From: Gnetum montanum
Taxonomy: Eukaryota; Streptophyta; Gnetopsida; Gnetales; Gnetaceae
NCBI GenBank assembly: GCA_015680685.1
Contig: MNCI01003374.1
Span: forward strand, 156,596-220,595
Reading direction: 5' to 3'
Length of the DNA stretch: 64,000 nt
The notes beneath the pieces were generated by a model. It was not told where the DNA came from, searched no databases, and was given only the letters and a program-made list of their open reading frames with translations. Position numbers and translations under genes: made by a program. Positions 11,997 through 23,521 of the stretch are shown here, piece after piece; position 1 is the first letter of the stretch, and the number at the start of each line of letters is the position of its first letter.

Positions 11997-12927
11997 TGAT
12001 GAATTTTCATTATGTCATGTTGATGGGGCCCCATCGACATAACCCCATCTACATGATGTTGCCTCATTGATGGGGCCACATTGACGTAGCATTTGCTACA
12101 TCTATGGGGCCCCGTCAATGTAGCTCTTGAATAGAGTCTATAAATACATGCTCATTAGCCATGTTTATGGGATACTTGGTGATAGTTGTAGCAAAGCTCT
12201 TGTAGTTTTGTCATTTGAAAGTTAGAATATTTCTCTAAGTGCCCACAGCAGGAGTAAGAAAGTGTATAGGTCTTTATTCAAGCACTATTGTACCTGAACA
12301 CACTAGTGTGAATACCAATAAAGATGAGCCTTTTGATCAAACCTTGCAACACCTGGAATAGATTAATGATTCATTTGTGCATTTATTGTTTTCATTAATC
12401 ATGCAATTAATTAAGATAAATTAGATTTCAAATGATTAGTTAATTAATTAAGCCAAATAGATTAAACACATAAGTATGACCACTTCGAGTGTAAACATGT
12501 GTTCGCTTGGTAATCCTAGTAGAGTTATTACTTAGTTCGCCTGGTAGCATAACGCTTGGTAACCTTAGTAGTGGATATGTGGGTTCAAGATGTGTATAGA
12601 AAGTTAGACCAGATGCTTATGTTAGAACTAGTTAGAGATTAGTTAATTAGTTAAATTAATTTAGTTATTAAATTACTTCATTTCTCTATTTTAAGTACTA
12701 GGAACATAAAACATAAAATAATAAAAATCATATGCCTCAATTACACTTAATCATACCATGTGCATCAAAAGTGTAATTGAGAAGACAATGAATGACTATT
12801 AGGGAAAAGTTCACTTCCTAGAAGAATAGTGTACCAAAAGACATAGAGTTTGCCGAATTTGATCGGATTGCACATGAACACTTCGTGATTTGTATGGTTG
12901 GATGTAGGGGTACCTTGACTGCTCACA
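11997..12927 (+). repeat. E1 3' LTR
   Basis: Opens with TGATGA at 11997 directly after a short G-rich polypurine-like tract (GGGGGTA). U3 has several GGGGCCCCATYGAC-type repeats (12020-12120) and a TATA box, TATAAATA, at 12139-12146. The end is damaged: GCTCACACC replaces the GCTCATCA seen in the other LTRs, so the right boundary is uncertain by a few bases. Confidence 0.88.
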
Positions 12928-14308
12928 CCTTGCTTCTGAAATTCTTTAGAAATTTACTGTAGTAGCTTGGTAACTTGAAAGAATCAAGTATCCTACCAAA
13001 TATAATCCAAGTTATCAATAAATAAAGATGTTAATCCATCTTTGGTAGTCATTTTAACATAATTTGTGAACTAAAGTTTTGATGAATACCATTCATGAGC
13101 ATCACCTATTTCTAAATTCAAAAATTCAACTTATCTATTGATGAGTCAAAGTAGGTGTAATATACATGAGCTAATGGAATGGTAGGATTAATTGACGAAA
13201 ACATCATGTTCAAATCTAACTCCTGATCAAAAGGATTTTTCATACATCCATATTTCAAGAATTGATGAACATCCATATTTCAAGGATGAATGGTACTAGG
13301 TTAGAATTAGTATAAGATAAAAATAGCTTATTCTTTAGCTTTTCTTAATCTAATTGGCTCTATAAGATACTTGATAAATTATAACATCTAAACATGTTAG
13401 ATTAGTGATCAAATATGTATTGACTACACATACACACTTTCTTAACGACAACATCCTTAATACCAATACTATGAAAACATAACTTTGAAACCTTGATTGT
13501 TCTTTCCTACCCATGATTTGGAGATTTGGAATTTTGAAAATCATGTCTTCTAAATTGCATTCAAACCTTTTTACTAACTTGAACATGAATTTTTTTGTAG
13601 AATATTACATAACCATTTATGTTGTGGTTCTTATAGTAGGCTAGTCTATATGGTTCAAAAGAGGAAACATTATAAGAACCTTTTTACTATGTTTTAATAT
13701 CATAACTTTCTTTAATTAGGTTAGAATTGGTACATAAATTCCCATGGTAGGACCTCTTATAGAAAAAGAAAATCAACATTCAAGCTTTATAATTTTGTAA
13801 GGATACTTAGGTATTAGTACATGTGCTAGTAAAAGGCCTAAGATAGACATGTAGGATGTTGCCTTTTATTACCTAAAGTCCTTGTAAGCATATTGTATGT
13901 TATTTTCATACATATTCATGAGTTCTATCTTGAATCATTCTCCTTCACGAATATCATATCCCTTGTTGAAACATAGTTATGATTCTTCATGATGGTTGAT
14001 TTTTGCTTGATGTGTCTTAATGCTTATTAAATTAGGTATAATTCTCATTTCATTGTTATTTTATAAATTGATTCTTTAACCACTCTATATAATGGTTTAT
14101 CTTCTACTATTTATGAGATTACTACCCTTTTTAGAACATTAACTTTGAGAATGTGAAAGATTACAAACTAGGGATCACTAACCTAGGTTTTGTTTTACAG
14201 CTCATTTACCTAGTATTTGAGTCTCTATATGGGAAGGGTATGCATCTAAATTCCCCTTCATAGGATTGAATACTATTTAAATATTGGTTATTTATAGGTT
14301 TTCCTTCT
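12928..14308. other. Interval between E1 and E2, no gene seen
   Basis: About 1.4 kb of AT-rich sequence without a convincing coding frame on either strand and without similarity to other parts of the window that I could detect. Probably older host or repeat DNA into which E2 inserted. Confidence 0.5.
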
Positions 14309-15138
14309 TGATGAGTCAACAAAATTTTCCTGTGTTGACAAGATCCTGTCGATAGGCTCCTGTCACTGCGATTGCGTCAATGCATGGTTTGCCATGTTGA
14401 CGCATATGCATCAACGTAGTGTTTGTTTTTGCTTATAAACATGCATGCATCCACTACATTTATAACATCCAAACATTAGTTGCTAGTGGAAATCTTACAT
14501 TTTTATCTTCTCAGAGATAGAATATTTTCTAAGTGCCTATAGTAGGAGTGAGAAGTGTACAGAGCATTGATGTACTTGAGTACCTCAGTGTGAACGGAAA
14601 TAAAGATGAGCTTTCTTCATAAACCTTGTAGCACTTGGATTTAGCTTAATGTTTAATTCATGAATTTATTATTCATGATATTTACTTTAATGAATTTGAT
14701 TAATTACTTAATTTTAGATAAATAACACACATAAGTACAACCACTTCAAGCATACATTAATGCTTGGTAAACCTAGTAGCACCTAATGCTTGATAACCTA
14801 GTAGCATTGCAACGTGTTCAGGATGTGTATGGAAAGTGGAAGTACATTAGTTAAGTATTAGTTATTTATTAGGTTAATTAAACATTTCATTACTTTATCT
14901 TTAGCACTTAGGTGAATTAGTGAAAAACAAAAAATGATAATATTCATCTGCCGTAGTTACACTTAATCATAACTTTACACTTCATAAGTGAAAATGAGAA
15001 GACAATGATCACATACATTAGATTTACTACTTAGTCTCAGTGTACTTAGAGAGCTAAATTCTATGGAATTTGATCGAATCACTTATAGAATGCTAGTGAT
15101 TTATATGATTGGGTGTAGGGATTACTGGTTGCTCATCA
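14309..15138 (+). repeat. E2 5' LTR
   Basis: 830 bases from TGATGAGTCA to GCTCATCA, with terminal TGATGA/TCATCA inverted repeats. U3 has ATTGCGTCAATG and GCATCAACGTAG motifs and TATAAAC at 14434-14440. R/U5 aligns with the other family LTRs (AATAAAGATGAGCTTT near 14600; GATTGGGTGTAGGG near 15108). Confidence 0.9.
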
Positions 15139-15139
15139 T

Positions 15140-15157
15140 TGATGCCATTGCTGGGGA
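15140..15157 (+). other. E2 primer-binding site (tRNA-Asp type)
   Basis: TGATGCCATTGCTGGGGA, one base after the LTR, four differences from the complement of plant tRNA-Asp. Confidence 0.85.
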
Positions 15158-15288
15158 CTTTAGTTAGCTACATGCACTAGCTAGGAGTTAGTAAAATTAT
15201 ATAATGACATTATAATGAACCCAAAAATCAATATCATTAAAGAAATAATAATAACAACAAGAGTACACTATTTTTCTTTCGATCTAAT

Positions 15289-17260
15289 ATGGCTTCTTCT
15301 CATAGGGGAGATTCTTTGTCACCATATGAAGGTGGTTCCAATCACCAAAGGTGTGAAGGGTCAAAACCACATGTGCCGTAGCAATGTAGAGTGCTCTATA
15401 CTCATCTAGATGAGTATGTTCTATACTTTACCTTCATCTTGCACTAGGATGAATAGTTTTGGTGGAGGGACATGGAGGATAACATTGTGTTGCCACCTAA
15501 TCAATTAGTTCCTATGATGCTGCTTCACACTCTCATTATATTGGACATTGTAGGCCTCAATGTAGATTACATTATGTAGGACCATGACTATTGGGATTAT
15601 CATCCCACTAAGACACAATAGAAGAAAGATTGGTAGTAGGAGGTTTGCTATGAGTCATCAAAGGGAAAATGGTTCACAAAACTCTTGTTCCTACTTAACC
15701 AAAAGGAAGGAGAGGATCCCTTCTTAGGGGGTTCTCACAACACTGACTCTCCTCCCCTTTTCTTTGATGAGGGGACCCTTAACTAGAATTTGTAGTCAAC
15801 TATAAACAACCTTGGTTTAGGGAAGAATGAATCCCATGACCATGGGGGTTCCAAAGAAGGGAGTCAAGGCAGGAGAATGGAAAAGCACCACGATCAACAT
15901 AAACATGGTGATTATGGCCATGACCAATGAAGAGGGAGTAGTAAACACCATTCTGGTGCTAGTCCTCCTTCCTCTTTGCCTTCAATGTTATCATGTTCTT
16001 CCTCCTCTAGCTTCAACCAAAGTCGCAAAGAATGAGATCATGATGCAAGTGATTGACAAGACAAAGATGATTGTAGGGCCTGCTAGACCAGTATAGATCA
16101 AGGGTGTGGGCAATCAAGGGAGGTCCATCATCATGAACAAAGGGACAGTAGGGGACATCATAGGCATCATGGTTATCACAGGGGTTATGACTATGATGAG
16201 CCTTTGCTTGCATTGAGAAATATGTTAAACATTGTAGAGGTCATGAGAATTCCAATAAGATATGTGAAAGATAGTAGAATCAAATGATTGGACATGAACA
16301 ATATTCCCATGTTTAAAGGGGGATGCAATTTTGATCCACAAAATCATCTCCAAGCCTTTCATGATGTTTGTGCCTTATAGAATGTTGAAAATATATGGCA
16401 AAAATTGAAAATTTTCCCTAGGATACTCATTAAGGAGGTTGAAAGTTGGTATTGGTCCTTAAAACTGAAATCAATTAGATGATGGAGTAAGATACTTGAA
16501 CTCTTCAATGACAAGTATCAAACATACTCTTGAGTGTCTAATCTAAGGAAATAGATTTAAGGGTGGAGATAAGGAACACATGAATCCTTGGATGTGGACA
16601 TTGGTAGATATTACTCTTTGTTGCATAGAAGCCCAAGTCATGGATTTTCTCAAAGGGAGTAGCTTCGCCATATCATAGATGGGTTTAGAATAGAAACAAG
16701 GAGAAATCTTGGGATTTATGCCCAAGGAGGACTTTCAAAACTAAAAGCTCATCAAATCCAAAGGTTGATCGAGCAAGTGGCCAAAGAAGGAGACAAGTTG
16801 AAAAAAAGGAAAGGTGCAAAGGGGTACAATAAGGATCCTTCCATCCGAAAAAAGAAGGTTTGATTTTGTGACATCTAGGAGAAGGCATCACTTGATGAAG
16901 TGGTGCAATGTAGGACCTTGTCAATACAAAAATCTATTTTGGAAATATTGGCTAAGGTAGATAAAATGTGGGATTCTTTGGATGAGAAGTTCCAAACTAC
17001 CCTTAGAATTGTTGAAGAGTCCATAGAACAAGGTAGTGGTCATGATTGAAGGAGAATGAAGGAAGTTGAATGTGTTCATCAAAGGGATATGGGCAAAGTG
17101 ACTGCTATTAAAGAGGTTGCACAATCTGAAATAGATGATGATGGTAGGTGTGACATCTACAAATGTAAACATCCTAAGGGATGTTGCCCTATTGTGTCAC
17201 ACTTGTAGGAGTCTAGTGTACATGTTAAATATTAGATTGGTAAGAAGGAAAGAACCCAGG
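15289..17260 (+). pseudogene. gag: E2 gag (degenerate)
   Basis: Starts at ATG 15289 (MASSHRGDSL). A conserved N-terminal segment (YTHLDEYVL, FTFILH) is followed by a His/Asp/Gly/Ser-rich low-complexity region (about 15830-16200). The capsid core has NNIPMFKGGCNFDPQNHLQAFHD split over about 16297-16365, KEVESWYWSLKLKS (about 16430-16470) and LELFNDKYQ (about 16495-16525). A Cys/His motif CDIYKCKHPKGCCP lies near 17150-17190; it replaces the usual retroviral CCHC knuckle. Internal stops are mostly TAG and TGA at positions where E1 or E3 keep Gln or Trp. Same start context and length as E3. Confidence 0.82.
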
Positions 17261-17924
17261 AGGTTACCTTACCCTCAAGGCAACTACAGGTAGTCTACCA
17301 ACAACAAGCCTAATATCCAAGTGGAGCTCCACCCCAACCATGAGTAGTACTAGTAATGGTAGCACTCACAGTCATGGGGGATGCCACCACCAAGGTAGTA
17401 GTACCCTTACCAGTAACCAGATCCATATGGGTACTATTTTTAGCAATTGATTTCTCTACGTGATGCTTCCAATCATGCCTCTTTCCAATACCACTACTAC
17501 CCTACTGGGTATTACAGAGCTTAATCTCCAAGAGGAGAATCTCCATTTACTTATTATTCTCCTCATATTTTTGCACTTGTACCTTTACCCTTAACTTAAT
17601 TGCCATCAGCTCCATCTATGCAGGGTGAAATTCTAATCCAACCACAGTAAAGAAATGCCACAAGGGTTGTTAACTTACAGTTAGCTTTCTAGCCAAGTGG
17701 TTTAGAAAATAAGGCACAAAAAATACATTTTTTTGAACCAGAAATCCTTCTAAGCCCTCACAGACACTTGTAGCTAATGACCTTGCTTTTCCCTCATCCT
17801 TTGCAACCCCATTCGAGATCCCTTCAAATCAAACACCTCCTAAGGCCCACACTGTAATGTTGATCCAAGTAATCACCAATTAATTATAGGCTAGGAACCT
17901 TCCTAGGAAAAGATATGACCTTGG

Positions 17925-18380
17925 GAGTTCTCTAATCTACTTGCAAATTGTTGGGAATAAGCCATGCATGAATCTTCTAGACTCAAGTTCTGGTGTGAAT
18001 TTGATTTCCCATGAAATGTATAAAGCTTGGAACCTACCTCCTCTTAAGAAGAACAACATTCATCTTGAGTTGGTAGATCAATCCATCACTATTCCCTTTG
18101 GATTGGTAAAGGACATTATGACTACTATTTATGGATGGTCATATCCTGCTAATTTCCTAATGATTAGAGTTGACAACTACAAGGGGAACTTCCCAATCAT
18201 CATGGGAAGGGCTTGGCTAAGTACAATAGATGCATGGCTGGGAATTAGAGACCTCTTCTTGAAAATTTTCAAGGAAAATGATTTTGGAAAGATCGAGAGG
18301 AATTGCATTCCATGCATTACGTATAGTGATATAGGATGCCACTACATGCAGAAATTATGATATGTGAAAAGCACAACAAT
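17925..18380 (+). pseudogene. pol: E2 protease, open for 139 codons
   Basis: The longest clean retrotransposon frame in the window apart from L1-B ORF1 (17941-18358). The active-site motif reads LLDSSSGVNLISHEMY: the catalytic Asp-Ser-Gly has become Asp-Ser-Ser, so activity is doubtful. It continues with IPFGLVKDI, NFPIIMGRAWLSTI (the Gly of the terminal motif is intact) and IRDLFLKI. Lies between the Gln/Pro-rich linker and RT as in E1. Confidence 0.85.
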
Positions 18381-18465
18381 CACAACATGTAGGCAGTGTA
18401 CAAATGTCATAGAGATCCAAAGGTGCCTTTACGCAATAACCAAAAAATAGAAGGACACCCAGTGG

Positions 18466-20130
18466 ATGATTGTTAAACTGGAAAGTAGCTCAACCCTATG
18501 CATGGAACAAACTAAGAGCCTTACAAGTGCCTACATCGAAGGCATGGATGAGATGGAGAAAATCCATAGCCAACTCTCTAATGAACCAGATGAAACTAAT
18601 TGGGGAGAGTTAGAAATCCCTAAAAGTTTTAGACATGAGCCCCTTAAGTTAAGAACTCTACCGGTTGAAATGAAATATGTTTTCTTGAAAAATGACAACC
18701 CAATTATTATCAATGCCAACCTTACTTCTACATAGAAAAAGAAGGTATTGGAGGTGGTCAACAAATGGCTAACAGCCTTTGTTTGATCATATCCTAAACT
18801 CATTGGAATTAATCCTAGAATATGCCAACACCACATCTACAGATATCCTTCCATTAAACCAAAGAGGCAGCTGCAGCGGTGGTTGAACTTTAAATTGAAG
18901 CATATCATGAAAGAGGAGATTGAAAAACTCCTCAAGTTGGGGTTCATCTATCCCATTGTACATAGAAACTAGGTTAGTCCACTTGTGATAATGCCAAAGA
19001 AAGATGGTAAATGGAGGATCTGCATCGATCTCAGGCTGTTGAACATGGCAACATACAATGATTATTTTCTATTGCCATTTATGGACCTAGTGTTGGATAC
19101 CATTTCTAGGCATTAATACTACAGCTTTTTGAATGGTTATAGTGGTTATAACCAAATTTAGATTTCCCTAGCAGATCAAGCCAAAACAACATTCATGAGT
19201 CCTTAGGGGACTTTCACATATAGAAAGATGCCATTTAGCTTATGCAATGTCCCTGCCACATTCCAATGCCTTATCCTGAGCATTTTCCAATAGTAGATTT
19301 GTAGCAGGGTGGAAGTCTTCATGAATAACTTTTTCACCTATGGGGCTACATTTGAGAAAGCCTTGGATCATCTTGAGAAAGTGCTAAAAAGGTGCATAGA
19401 GATAAACCTTAAGATCAATTGGTAGAAAATCCACTTGATGGTCCATGAAGGCATTGTGTTGGGGCATAGAATTCAAGAAAGGAATCAAGGTGGACCTTGA
19501 AAAAATAAGGGTCATGCAAGGAATTACTAGACAGCTAGAAATAGTTAAAGATATGAGGTTATTCCTTACTCACACTAGCTTCTACTGACAATTCATTAAG
19601 AATTTGTCTAAGATTACCAGATCATTGGTGGAGTTGACAAAGAAGAATGCTTTGTTTGTTTGGACTATGGAATGCGATTGTGAATTCCAGTAACTCAAGC
19701 AGAAGCTCATAGAAACTCCAATTCTATAAGCACATAATTGGTTTAGGCCCTTCCACATCATGAAAGATGCATCCAATTATGCCTTGGGAGTTATGCTCCA
19801 TAGTTGGACAATTAGAAACATCCTTACTAAATTCACTATGCAAGTAGAAGCATTATAGATGCATAGCTAAACTACACCACAATGGAGAAAGAATTGATGG
19901 TAGTGGCATTTACCTTGGAAAAATTTAGGCACTATGTACTTGGGTACAAGGTGTTTGTGCACATAAAGCACAGTGTAATCTAGTTCCTAATGAATAAGTC
20001 AATGGTGAGTTCCCATCTTATATAGTGGTTGGTGATCTTATGGGAATTTGATCTCATGATGGTAGATTAAAAGGAAATCGAGAATGTCATTGTTGATCAC
20101 TTGTCTTGGTCGAGATGGGACAACAAAGAG
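18466..20130 (+). pseudogene. pol: E2 reverse transcriptase-RNase H (degenerate)
   Basis: Motifs in order: WGELEIPKSFRHEPLKLRTL in the connector (18601-18660), a GINPRICQHHIYRY equivalent (about 18805-18845), KDGKWRICIDLRLLN (19002-19046), FLNGYSGYNQI (about 19130-19160), MPFSLCNVPATFQ (19228-19266) and VEVFMNNFFTYGATFEKALDHLEKVLKRC. The two catalytic aspartates of FMDD are both Asn here (19321-19332), each a GA-to-AA change. RNase H retains DASNYALGVML (about 19765-19800), TTMEKELMVVAFTLEKF (19875-19927) and a DHLSW box (about 20096-20110). Stops and one or two shifts; dead. Confidence 0.85.
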
Positions 20131-20149
20131 GAGGAGAGCCCACTTTCAG

Positions 20150-21450
20150 ATTAGTTTCCTGATAAACTCTACTTTGTTGAGGCTATAACTAAATAAGTTC
20201 CCATTGAACCTAACTAGTACAATGGCATTCTCACCTATCTTCTCACTTAGGAGATGCTTGAAGAGTGGGGCAATAAGAAGAAATAACAGTTTCTTCATAA
20301 GGTCAAACACTTCATGGAAATCAATAAATACCTTTACAAGGTGTGTGTTGATGACATGGTTCAATGGTATGTACTTGATGCTAATCAACTACACATGCTC
20401 CAAGATGCTCATGGACGTCCTTGTGGGGGCCATTATGCTGGGAGGTCCATGAACATTAAGATCCTCATGGTAGGATATTATTGGCCAATAGTTTTTAGGG
20501 ATTCTCACCACTTTGTTTGCTCCTGTGAATGCTATCATTGTGATGGTGGAATGATTGCTAGTATGGAGGGACCTCAACAATGGATCCAACCACTGGATCC
20601 CTTTGCATTGACTCTATGGATCCTATTACTCCCATGTCAAATGAAAAGGCATACATCATAGTCGTTGGTGACTATTGTATGAAATGGGTAGAAGTTGCAG
20701 TTGTCATTGATTGCACATCTTCCATAGCTACTTAGTTTGTACAACAATATGTTGTAAATAGGTTTGGGGTGCCACATGCAATTATTTTTGATAATAGAAC
20801 TCATTTTACAAGAACTACCTTTCGGAAGCTCATGTAATGCTTGGGGGTTGAACATAAATTAACAACATCTTACCACCCCAAGCCAATGGTCAATCATAGG
20901 TTACAAATAGGAAAATAACAAAAATACTAACCCAAACCATTAGGAAATATAGGAGGGAGTATAGTAGAAAGCTCAACGATGCCCTTTGGGCCTATCGCTC
21001 CACTTGGAAACTTCTTATTAGCTACTCTTCCTATGAGCTTGTGTATGGGAAATTACCAACACTTCCAATCCAAACAAAACTTTGTACACTATCAATAGCC
21101 TATGGCTTGACCTTGACCTAAGTCTAGCACAAAAAAAAAAATACTAATGAATCTTAATTTGCTAGATGAGAATCAATTGGTAGCCCTGTCATCTAATGAA
21201 GTGCACAAGGAATTTAACAAGCCATGACATGATCTTGGAATCAAGAAAGTAAAATTTAAACCAAGAGATAGGATCCTATATTGGAATCCCACACATGTGC
21301 CATAAAGAACAAAGCTTCAAAAGATATGGAAGGGGTCATATATTATCTATAAAACCTTTTCCTTTTGGGTCATGTTAATATACAAACCTAAAAGTCTAAA
21401 TATAAAGTTACTAGTCAACATGTAACAAATAAAGCCCTTCCATGAACCCA
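20150..21450 (+). pseudogene. pol: E2 integrase (degenerate)
   Basis: Zinc-binding N-terminus is well kept: GGHYAGRS, MVGYYWPIVFRDSHHFVCSC then YHCDG (20428-20550). Catalytic core: IIVVGDYCMKW (first Asp, about 20655-20690), IIFDNRTHF (second Asp, about 20783-20812), then LGVEHKLTTSYHP; the segment that should carry the catalytic Glu is damaged. C-terminal DALWAYRSTWK (20978-21010) and the ILYWNP box (about 21270-21290) follow. Overlapping stops make it non-functional. Confidence 0.83.
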
Positions 21451-21459
21451 AAAGAGCCA

Positions 21460-22975
21460 GTGATCAAAACACCTCAATGGATGGACATGAACACTAAATT
21501 TTTTGGACTTCTTCCTTCCAACTCAGTCATTGGAGAGGTGGCCATCCATGCTGATCAAATATGTGGCTCGCTGGTTTTTTCATTTTTTGTTTTACATCAT
21601 TTTAGCACAATTTCCCTTTCTTAAATATTTTACAACTTCTTTTATATTTTACTTTAATTGGGTTGGATTTCTTTTATGCTTTTCTTATGTTTTGTTTTTC
21701 TTCTTTATTGTTGCTAGGACTATGTAAAATTGCAGTTATTAATTGATGGTGGTTTGTACTATAATGTTATTTGATTCTTAATGTATGGATTCCATCTTTG
21801 AATTTTGGTGTTGATATCTAATACATGATTTCTTTTTCATGATAATAGGCAATGATCACACATCATCCATCCATCCACGAAACTCTATGGTGTTTCCTTG
21901 TTTTGGAAATATGTGGTCCCTTATTAAATAAAACTTTTAAAAGAACTTGTGATCTTGGTAGTTTCCAAACTTAGGAAGGATCAAATGGATAGAAAAGGGT
22001 GTGAATTTAAAGGGATTTGATGCTCTTTGTACTTACCTACCCTCTTGGGTGCACGAGTGTTTTCATGGATTTCTCACCATTCCATCGTTGAGAAATAACA
22101 AGAAGTTAAGTCTTTGCATGATGTGGTTCCCATCCAAAAACTCAAAATAATAATAATAATAATGGGAATTCAAAGCACAACCTATAGATGAAATAATGGG
22201 CTACAACAATTGGTTATGAGACTACAATAACATGTTACCCATGCCTGAAGATTCCCTTTAAGTAAGGCTCATCTCACTTCTTGCTTCTCTTCTCTTCTCT
22301 TCTAGGAATGGTGATTGATCCATGGGGATGCTCTTGTGCCTTGAGGGAGTGGACTAGTCTTAGAGTATTGAAGCAAAGTCACTAAAAGTGGTTGGTTTTT
22401 TATTCAGAATAAGGATGGGTGTTATCAAGTCATGTTAACCACAAAAAATCCACAAGGGACTTCATGTGATGATGATATGGGACTCCATTTCACTCTTCAC
22501 CTCATCCATCTATGCTTTCCATATCTCACCTCACTACCTCTTTTCATGTTTTGTTTAATGTTTGAGTTTGATGCATCAAAGTTCTTCAATAGTTTCTTTG
22601 GTGATTTTGTCCTTAACTAACCATGACCATGAATCACCCATGGGGCTCATGGACTCTTTAGTTTGAAGGCATGAAAGGGCATTAAGGGCATGAGCTTTCT
22701 ATGGGTAGGACCCACTTGCACACCCCTTAGTTCCTCATCCTTTAGGCATTTTTGTATTCAAATCTTTTGTGCTCAACTTTGGTTATGTCCAATTGTGCAC
22801 TCCTTCATGGCATTTCTCTAATCATTCTCCCAATTAAATCTCCTTTTTTATGAAATATCTAGCCCTCTTCATGCATTTCATTGTGTTATAGGCTACTTGG
22901 ACTTCCTTTGGACTCTAATTTTATGTAAAAAATCCTTGTTTATCCCTTTTTTTTGAAAGTTAAAAAGTCTATTTT
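21460..22975 (+). other. E2 post-pol non-coding spacer
   Basis: No coding signal. T-rich, with a TTTTACAT/TTTTACAA tract near 21590-21660, a short (AAT)n run near 22146-22165, and alignment to the E1 spacer at 6951-8500. Confidence 0.7.
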
Positions 22976-22980
22976 TTGGC

Positions 22981-23072
22981 CACATTGATAGGATCCCATT
23001 GACATAGTTGGATGCATCAACATGATCTCATTGACAGGATTCCATTAACATAGGGAAAAATTTCTATAAATA
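22981..23072 (+). promoter_or_regulatory. E2 internal promoter-like module
   Basis: Four degenerate CATTGAYRKGATCCCATTGACATAG-like motifs, split over CACATTGATAGGATCCC (22981-22997), CATTGACATAG, ATGCATCAACATGATC and CATTGACAGGATTCC, then TATAAATA at 23065-23072. Same relative position as in E1, and the same kind of motif as in the family LTR U3 regions. Promoter role inferred. Confidence 0.55.
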
Positions 23073-23219
23073 ATGCCCAACACTTAGCAAATTTTTTTCA
23101 TTTTCTCTTAAATAGAAAAGAATTTTTTGCAATTTTTAGAGCCCAAAACCTTCCAAAGCCCATATATTTCCAATTTCTTGTTTGATTAACCTTGTTTTTT
23201 GTTCCTATAACTACTAGAG

Positions 23220-23521
23220 GTGAGCTTTACATCATGGAGGCAACAAGCCTTAGGTCTTTAATGAAAAATTCTTGAAGTTTTTTCTAACTCCCACAAGGTT
23301 TAACTAATAAAATAATATTAAAATAACTAATTTAAGAGGGTTAAGCCTTTCCAACAAACTTTGGTAGATATTAAAATGAAACAATAATAAAATAATATTA
23401 AAACAATCAAACCTACCTGATCATAACTTAGCCCAAGTGTAACTAATTCAAAGAGATAAGGTACTCAAGTATTATAAAGTTATATACCAAATGGAAATCC
23501 TTGATCATGTTGTGATTACAG
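23220..23521 (+). other. Probable 5'UTR intron of the E2 third transcription unit
   Basis: TAGAG|GTGAGC to GATTACAG|ATG, 302 bases, GT-AG. The acceptor sits directly before the putative start codon of the third coding region. Matches E1 8746-9049 in position, length and splice-site sequence. Confidence 0.58.

Larger units (their letters stand above)
1..12927 (+). mobile_element. E1: Ty3/gypsy LTR retrotransposon, nearly complete, decayed
   Basis: Order seen: partial 5' LTR, tRNA-Asp-type primer-binding site, gag, protease, reverse transcriptase-RNase H, integrase, non-coding spacer, internal promoter-like module, third coding region, 3' LTR. The two LTRs are clearly alignable; by hand I count 10 differences in the first 60 bases (1-60 against 12202-12261), so the insertion is old. 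All frames carry many stops and frameshifts. The domain order, the FMDDFS motif in RT and the tRNA-Asp priming site resemble Athila-type Ty3/gypsy elements, but the RT lacks the extra segment I recall in Athila before the RICID motif, so the lineage assignment is tentative. The start lies upstream of the window. Confidence 0.9.
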
